Of a stretch of DNA of 37,836 bases, positions 33,662 through 37,836 are shown one piece after another. How positions within the stretch are numbered: position 1 is the stretch's first letter; every line of letters begins with the position of its first letter. The notes beneath the pieces are model-generated. The model saw only the letters and a list, made by a program, of their open reading frames with translations, was not told the DNA's origin and ran no database searches. Made by a program: the position numbers and the translations under genes. The DNA is taken from assembly GCA_028287105.1 (NCBI GenBank), contig JAQBQH010000071.1:1-37836 (forward strand). The letters are read 5' to 3'. This DNA comes from Myxococcales bacterium (GTDB taxonomy: Bacteria > Myxococcota_A > Polyangia > Palsa-1104).

Positions 33662-35818
33662 GTGTCCTACGCTTCACCGCCCAATTCCGGCCCTGGTTCC
33701 GACCCTCTGGCGGCGCTGCAGACCTCGCAGCGCAGCCCACTCGAGCTTGCCCTCGACGCTCTCGACCGCATTCGACGCCGCTGGTGGCTCGTCGTCCTCA
33801 TGACGGCGATCATCCCCAGCTACGTCGGCTGGCGCGCGATGCAGCAGCCGATCTTCTTCCAATCGCAGATGGCGCTGCTCCTCGACGCCCGCCCGCCGCG
33901 CGTCGTCGACAAGATGACCGAGGTCGTCGCCGAGGAGGCGATGGCCGACTCCGAGCGCTTCGCGGCCGGCCAAATGCGACTCCTCGGCAGCGAGTACCTC
34001 TCCGACATCGTCGAGAAGAACCTGTCGCTCGCCAAGGGCACGCTCGCAGGACGGCTGATCGCCTCGATCGATCAGCGCTCGCACGTCATCACGCTCGAGG
34101 TCGACGATCTCGAGCCGGCCAAGGCCGAGCTCTACGTCAAGGCGTTCGGCGACGCGTACATCGCCAACACCATCGACCAGCGCACCGGCGTGGCGCACGA
34201 CGCCACCCGCTTCCTCGACGGTGAGGCCGGCACGCTGCGCACGAAGGTGGAGCTCGACGAGAAGTCGCTCTACGACTTCAACAAGTCCAACACGCTGCTC
34301 GCCGCCAACTTTGACGACAGCCACCGCATCGCCTCGCAGAACCTCGAGAAGTATCACGCGCAAGCGGCCGGCGCGCGCTCGGCCAACATCAAGCTGCGCG
34401 CGCAGCTCGAGAGCATCGCCGCCGCCAAGGAGATGCACGATCCCGCGCTCATGCGCGCGCTCATCCTGCCGGCCGCGGGCGAGACCTGGACCGGCCCGCA
34501 GTCGCGCTGGATCGCGCTGCAAGAGCAGCTTCGTCAGCTCGAGACCAAGTACGGACCGCAGCATCCCAAGGTGATCGAGATCCGCGAGGCGGTCGCCGCC
34601 GTCGGTGACATCCTCGACAAGCAGGTCGCCACCGCGATGTTGACCGTCGACCTCCGCTTCCGCGAGAACGACAGCGAGCTCGCGCAGCTGCGCGTCCTCA
34701 TCGGCGAGGAGACCGGCAAGGCGATGGCCTTGCGCCAGAAGGAGCTCGACTACCTCCGGCTCAAGCGCACCGTCGACGAGGATCGCGACGCCTACACGAT
34801 GGTCGCCAAGCGCGGTCGCGAGACGGCGCTCATGTCGCTCCTGCGCGAGAGCTACGTCAAGCGCCTCGACGGGCCGTCGCCGCCGTCGACGGTGAGCCGG
34901 CGCGTCACCGCGCAGACGGCGATCGCGCTGCTGGCCGGCTTCGTGCTGGGTCTGGCGCTGGCGCTGCTCATCGATCTACTGGACGACAGCTTGAAGACCC
35001 CGGCCGAAGCGGAGCGCGAGCTCAAGCAGCCGCTGCTCGGCCTCATGATGCAGATCCCGCTGCCGCCGGCGCGCGATGGGCAGCCCATCCGCGACCCCGA
35101 GATCGCGCGCGCCGAGCACATCGTCAAGAACCCGCGCTCGCTCGTGGCCGAGCAATGCCACTCGTTCACGACGCAGATCTTCTCGATGTTCATGGACAAG
35201 CCGCCGCGCGCCCTCATGGTCGTGTCGGCCGCGGTCGAGGATGGCAAGACGCTGGTGGCGCTGCACCTGGCCTCGACGGTGGCGGCGCGTGGCAAGCGCG
35301 TGCTCATCGTCGACGCCGACCTGCGCCGCGGCCGCCTGCACCGCATGTTTCAGCTCGGCCGTGGCGGCGGGCTCTACGAGCTGGTGACCCAGAAGGTCAC
35401 GATCGAAGAGGCGACGCGCCGGACGTGGATTCCCAATGTCGACGTGCTGACCACCGGCGACGTGCCGCTCAAGCTGTCGCCGCTGCGGGTGTTCGAGCAT
35501 CCGCAGCTGGCCAACGTCATCGAGGCGCTCAAGGCGCGCTACGACCTGGTCGTGTTCGATACGCCGCCCGTGCCGCTGGTGTCGGACGCGCTGCTCCTTG
35601 CCAACATGGTCGACGGGGCCGTCGCGGTGGCGCGGGCCAAGAAGACCTCGCGGGCGCTCACCCGCCGGCTCGCCGAGCAGCTCCTCGGCGCGCGCGTGAA
35701 CCTGATCGGCTGGCTCTTGAACGACCTGACCGCCGCGGAGCTCAAATCGAAGTATTACTATCGCTACGGCTACGGTCGCGGCTACGCCTACAAGTACAGC
35801 GACGAAGAAGCGGCGTAA
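33662..35818 (+). CDS. Wzc-like polysaccharide tyrosine autokinase
   Basis: A 718-residue Wzz-plus-BY-kinase fusion controlling chain length and export of a surface polysaccharide. N-terminal TM at about 40-60 (WWLVVLMTAIIPSYVGWRAM), long coiled-coil periplasmic part to about 410, second TM near 420-442 (AIALLAGFVLGLALALLIDLL). The kinase has Walker A VEDGKTLVALHLA near 525, where ED replaces the usual GEGKS/T first residues, Walker A' VLIVDADLRRGRLHRMF and Walker B LVVFDTPPVPLVSD. The C-terminus is the Tyr cluster KYYYRYGYGRGYAYKY, the autophosphorylation tail. GTG start. No wza or glycosyltransferases adjoin, so the rest of the export locus is elsewhere. Confidence 0.93.
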   Translation: MSYASPPNSGPGSDPLAALQTSQRSPLELALDALDRIRRRWWLVVLMTAIIPSYVGWRAMQQPIFFQSQMALLLDARPPRVVDKMTEVVAEEAMADSERFAAGQMRLLGSEYLSDIVEKNLSLAKGTLAGRLIASIDQRSHVITLEVDDLEPAKAELYVKAFGDAYIANTIDQRTGVAHDATRFLDGEAGTLRTKVELDEKSLYDFNKSNTLLAANFDDSHRIASQNLEKYHAQAAGARSANIKLRAQLESIAAAKEMHDPALMRALILPAAGETWTGPQSRWIALQEQLRQLETKYGPQHPKVIEIREAVAAVGDILDKQVATAMLTVDLRFRENDSELAQLRVLIGEETGKAMALRQKELDYLRLKRTVDEDRDAYTMVAKRGRETALMSLLRESYVKRLDGPSPPSTVSRRVTAQTAIALLAGFVLGLALALLIDLLDDSLKTPAEAERELKQPLLGLMMQIPLPPARDGQPIRDPEIARAEHIVKNPRSLVAEQCHSFTTQIFSMFMDKPPRALMVVSAAVEDGKTLVALHLASTVAARGKRVLIVDADLRRGRLHRMFQLGRGGGLYELVTQKVTIEEATRRTWIPNVDVLTTGDVPLKLSPLRVFEHPQLANVIEALKARYDLVVFDTPPVPLVSDALLLANMVDGAVAVARAKKTSRALTRRLAEQLLGARVNLIGWLLNDLTAAELKSKYYYRYGYGRGYAYKYSDEEAA

Positions 35819-35847
35819 GCCGCATTTCACCTCCCGGTCGCCCAAAA

Positions 35848-35876
35848 TTGACGTACTTCCGATAATTTCGTATGAT
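35848..35876 (+). promoter_or_regulatory. Sigma-70-type promoter before psd
   Basis: TTGACG (35848-35853), 17-base spacer, TATGAT (35871-35876): both hexamers differ from consensus by one base, with optimal spacing. The predicted transcript start falls near 35882-35885. Confidence 0.75.
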
Positions 35877-35883
35877 CGGGCGA

Positions 35884-36777
35884 ATGCTCTTCTGGTCCCG
35901 AATGCGCGAGCGGGTCGCCGTGGACCTCCTGCGCTGGACGCCCAAGGGGACGTTGTCGCGTGGCATCGGCTGGGCGGCCCGGCGCAAGGTGCCGCGGCCA
36001 CTTCGCCGTGCCGTGTACGGCGGGTTCGCGCGCTATGTCGGCGCCGACCTGTCGGTGATGAACGAGCCCATCGACGCGTTCGAGCGCTTCGACGATTTCT
36101 TCACGCGCCGGCTGCGCGACGGCGCGCGCCCCATCGCCGAGGGTGACGGCGTCGTCGTCTCGCCCGTCGACGGCGTCGTGTCGGAAACCGGCACCGCCGA
36201 GAACGGCCGACTGATCCAGTGCAAGGGGCGCGACTACACCATCGCCGGCCTGCTCGCCGACGCCGTCGAGGCGCGCTCCTTCGAAGGCGGGGCCTACGCG
36301 ACGGTCTACCTGGCGCCGCGCGACTACCACCGCATCCACAGCCCCGCCGAGGGCAAGGTCACCGGCTATCGCCACATCCCCGGCGCCTTCTTCCCGGTCA
36401 ACCCGGTGTCGGTGCGCAACGTCGCCGGCCTCTTCTCGATCAACGAGCGCCTCGTCACCTACCTCGACAGCGACGTCGGGCGCGTGGCGGTCGTGGCGGT
36501 GGCCGCCACCGGCGTCGGTTGGATCACGGTCGCCTACGACCGCGAGGTGCGCACGCACCGCTCGGGCGCGCCGGGGCGACACGGCTGGGCGCAGCGCTAC
36601 GCCTCGCCGCGGCCGCTCGGACGGGGCGCCGAGCTGGGCATGTTTCACCTGGGCTCGACGGTGATCTTGTTGTTCGAGCCCGGGCGCGTGCGCCTGAACG
36701 CGTCGACCGGCCAGGTGTTGCGCGTCGGCGAGCGCATCGGCGCCAAGGCGCTCGGTCAGCGCGAGGCCGCGGCGTAG
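35884..36777 (+). CDS. psd: Phosphatidylserine decarboxylase
   Basis: PSD converts phosphatidylserine to phosphatidylethanolamine at the inner membrane. The protein is 297 residues from the ATG at 35884; an in-frame ATG at 35872 lies inside the promoter -10 and is unlikely, and 35902 is another candidate. Catalytic blocks: FFTRRLRDGARPI, SPVDGVVSE, YHRIHSPAEGKV with the active-site His, and the self-cleavage site HLGSTVILLFEPG, where Gly-Ser-Thr yields the pyruvoyl group and the alpha and beta chains. All are intact. Followed after one base by the acidic Pro-rich gene, so probably co-transcribed. Confidence 0.94.
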   Translation: MLFWSRMRERVAVDLLRWTPKGTLSRGIGWAARRKVPRPLRRAVYGGFARYVGADLSVMNEPIDAFERFDDFFTRRLRDGARPIAEGDGVVVSPVDGVVSETGTAENGRLIQCKGRDYTIAGLLADAVEARSFEGGAYATVYLAPRDYHRIHSPAEGKVTGYRHIPGAFFPVNPVSVRNVAGLFSINERLVTYLDSDVGRVAVVAVAATGVGWITVAYDREVRTHRSGAPGRHGWAQRYASPRPLGRGAELGMFHLGSTVILLFEPGRVRLNASTGQVLRVGERIGAKALGQREAAA

Positions 36778-36778
36778 G

Positions 36779-37836
36779 ATGGCCGACAAGGACCGAGAGC
36801 CCGGCGTAGAGCTCGACTTCTCCGACGGAGAGTTGCAGGAGATGGGCGTCGAGCTGGCCGGTCGCGACAGCTCGGTCCCACAGCCGCGCCGCTCGCGGTC
36901 GATGCTGCGCGTTCCCGTCGACGAGGTGCCGCGTCCGCAGCCGTCGACCGACCTGCGCGCGGCCACGACGACCGAGCCTTCGCTGCCGGCGCTGCGCGAG
37001 GATCCCGTCGACGAAGTGGTCGAGCATGCCTTCGCCAACGGCGGCATCGCCGAGGCCGTGGTGCCCTCGGAGGTGCGGCTGGCGGCGACGCCGGCGCGCG
37101 ATGAGCTCGACGCGTTCACCGCCAAGCTCATCGCCGATCGCGATCGCGTGATCGAGATGGAGATGGACGACGCCGAGGATCCCGACACCGATCCGAAGGC
37201 GCTGGCCGAGGAGCGCGAGCGCGCGGCCGCTGCCGAGGCGGCTGCGGCGGCGGTGTTTGGTGCCATCCCCGATCCGGTCGACGACGCTCCGACGCGCGCG
37301 CAGGAGATCACGAGGCCGCCGAAGCCGTCGCCGCCGCGTGGAGTGAGCCCGGCGCTGGCCGCGCTGGCACGCGCGGTCGCGGTCCCCAACGAGAAGGCGC
37401 CGCCGCCGGTGGCCGGCAACGATTGGTTGGCGCCGGCGCAGGTCTCGGGCGCGCCCGGTCCGGCGACCGCCGATCAGGTCTGGAGCTCGTCGCCGCCTCC
37501 CGACGCCATTCGCGTCGCGGCGGTCGCGGCCGCGATCCAGCCGGCGCTCGAGATCGAAGCCGAGTCCGAGGGCGACGACGAAGACGATCAAGCGATGGAG
37601 CTCGACGACGGCGAGCTGGAAGACGTCGAGATGGCGCCGCCGCCCAAGCTGAGCGAGCGTCAACGAACGTTGACGCCGGTGGTGCCGCCGCCGCCCATGC
37701 CCGCGCCGCATGCCGGCAACGGCCATGCGCCCGAAGCCGCCGCCGAGCTGTCGGCCAACGGCGCCATGCACGCCGCCGCGCCGTCCATGCCGCAGTCCGC
37801 GCCGCCGATGCCGCAGGCCGCGCCGCCCATGCCGCA
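36779..37836 (+). CDS. Acidic, Pro-rich protein, 3' end outside window
   Basis: An open frame beginning ATG one base after the psd stop and still open at the right edge (352 codons visible). It starts MADKDREPGVELDFSDGEL and is strongly acidic, with a second ELD-DGEL segment much later (AMELDDGELEDVEM at about residues 278-291), and a Glu/Ala helix (LAEERERAAAAEAAA) in between. The visible C-terminal part is Pro/Ala/Met-rich with a 21-base repeat coding APPMPQ-type units from 37775 on. No domain recognised; likely a low-complexity adaptor or scaffold upstream of a domain beyond the window. The 21-bp repeat makes exact length sensitive to assembly. Confidence 0.75.
   Translation, partial: MADKDREPGVELDFSDGELQEMGVELAGRDSSVPQPRRSRSMLRVPVDEVPRPQPSTDLRAATTTEPSLPALREDPVDEVVEHAFANGGIAEAVVPSEVRLAATPARDELDAFTAKLIADRDRVIEMEMDDAEDPDTDPKALAEERERAAAAEAAAAAVFGAIPDPVDDAPTRAQEITRPPKPSPPRGVSPALAALARAVAVPNEKAPPPVAGNDWLAPAQVSGAPGPATADQVWSSSPPPDAIRVAAVAAAIQPALEIEAESEGDDEDDQAMELDDGELEDVEMAPPPKLSERQRTLTPVVPPPPMPAPHAGNGHAPEAAAELSANGAMHAAAPSMPQSAPPMPQAAPPMP
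37775..37836 (+). repeat. 21-bp tandem repeat inside the last gene
   Basis: Three units at 37775-37795, 37796-37816 and 37817-37836 (last cut by the edge), each near GCCGCGCCGCCCATGCCGCA with few base changes, encoding repeated Ala-Pro-Pro-Met-Pro-Gln. The repeat stays in frame with the acidic, Pro-rich protein. Confidence 0.8.

Overview
The window is a high-GC (roughly two thirds G+C by eye), gene-dense bacterial chromosome segment. The gene content points to the Myxococcota / former Deltaproteobacteria: a Ser/Thr kinase with a C-terminal membrane segment and Pro-rich tail, two PEGA-domain membrane proteins, many small lipoproteins, a Stig1-like cysteine-repeat lipoprotein, a stand-alone GspE-N/MshEN protein and frequent GTG/TTG starts. 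This is inferred from protein families only; no rRNA is present to confirm it. I see no tRNA, rRNA, CRISPR array, transposase or prophage gene.

Layout, left to right. 1-4.4 kb: a small lipoprotein (-), a phospholipase C/acid phosphatase-family lipoprotein (+), a DUF3108 protein (-), pdxA (+) and a cupin (-). 4.5-7.3 kb: uvrA. 7.5-9.6 kb: a CGNR zinc-finger regulator diverges from a 47-residue single-TM protein that is followed by a CPBP-type membrane protease and a small lipoprotein; the divergent gap holds four copies of a TAACCRTCAAA-like site. 9.7-11.5 kb: a Crp/Fnr regulator and a protein with two MshEN (c-di-GMP-type) motifs, ended by a large hairpin. 11.6-15.8 kb (-): a four-gene overlapping operon, coaE, a thioester-reductase-like SDR, a TPR+PEGA protein and a cysteine-repeat lipoprotein. 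15.8-17.9 kb: engB, a ZnT9-like CDF transporter and a RimI-like acetyltransferase. 17.9-19.8 kb: a LysR regulator divergent from an NmrA-like oxidoreductase. 19.8-23.0 kb (-): beta-propeller lipoprotein, PEGA protein, metallophosphoesterase. 23.1-25.4 kb: Ser/Thr kinase and a polytopic membrane protein. 25.4-27.2 kb: pyrK-pyrD with a hairpin leader. 27.2-27.8 kb: 620 noncoding bases with a nested inverted repeat. 27.8-29.6 kb: glnB-glnA, the nitrogen module. 29.7-31.5 kb (-): sensory-rhodopsin-transducer-family protein, VKOR-like protein and membrane-anchored SDR in one operon. 31.6-33.6 kb: PRMT-like methyltransferase and an NTP_transf_5 protein. 33.7-37.8 kb: a Wzc-like tyrosine autokinase, phosphatidylserine decarboxylase with a clear promoter, and an acidic, Pro-rich protein running off the right edge.

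Most of the window is housekeeping (pdxA, uvrA, coaE, engB, pyrKD, glnBA, psd) interleaved with lineage-type envelope and signalling genes. The most unusual points are the nested inverted repeat upstream of glnB, the four-site CGNR control region with its unannotated-size microprotein, the rhodopsin-transducer/VKOR-like/SDR operon without a rhodopsin gene, and the coaE-linked operon ending in a Stig1-like lipoprotein.
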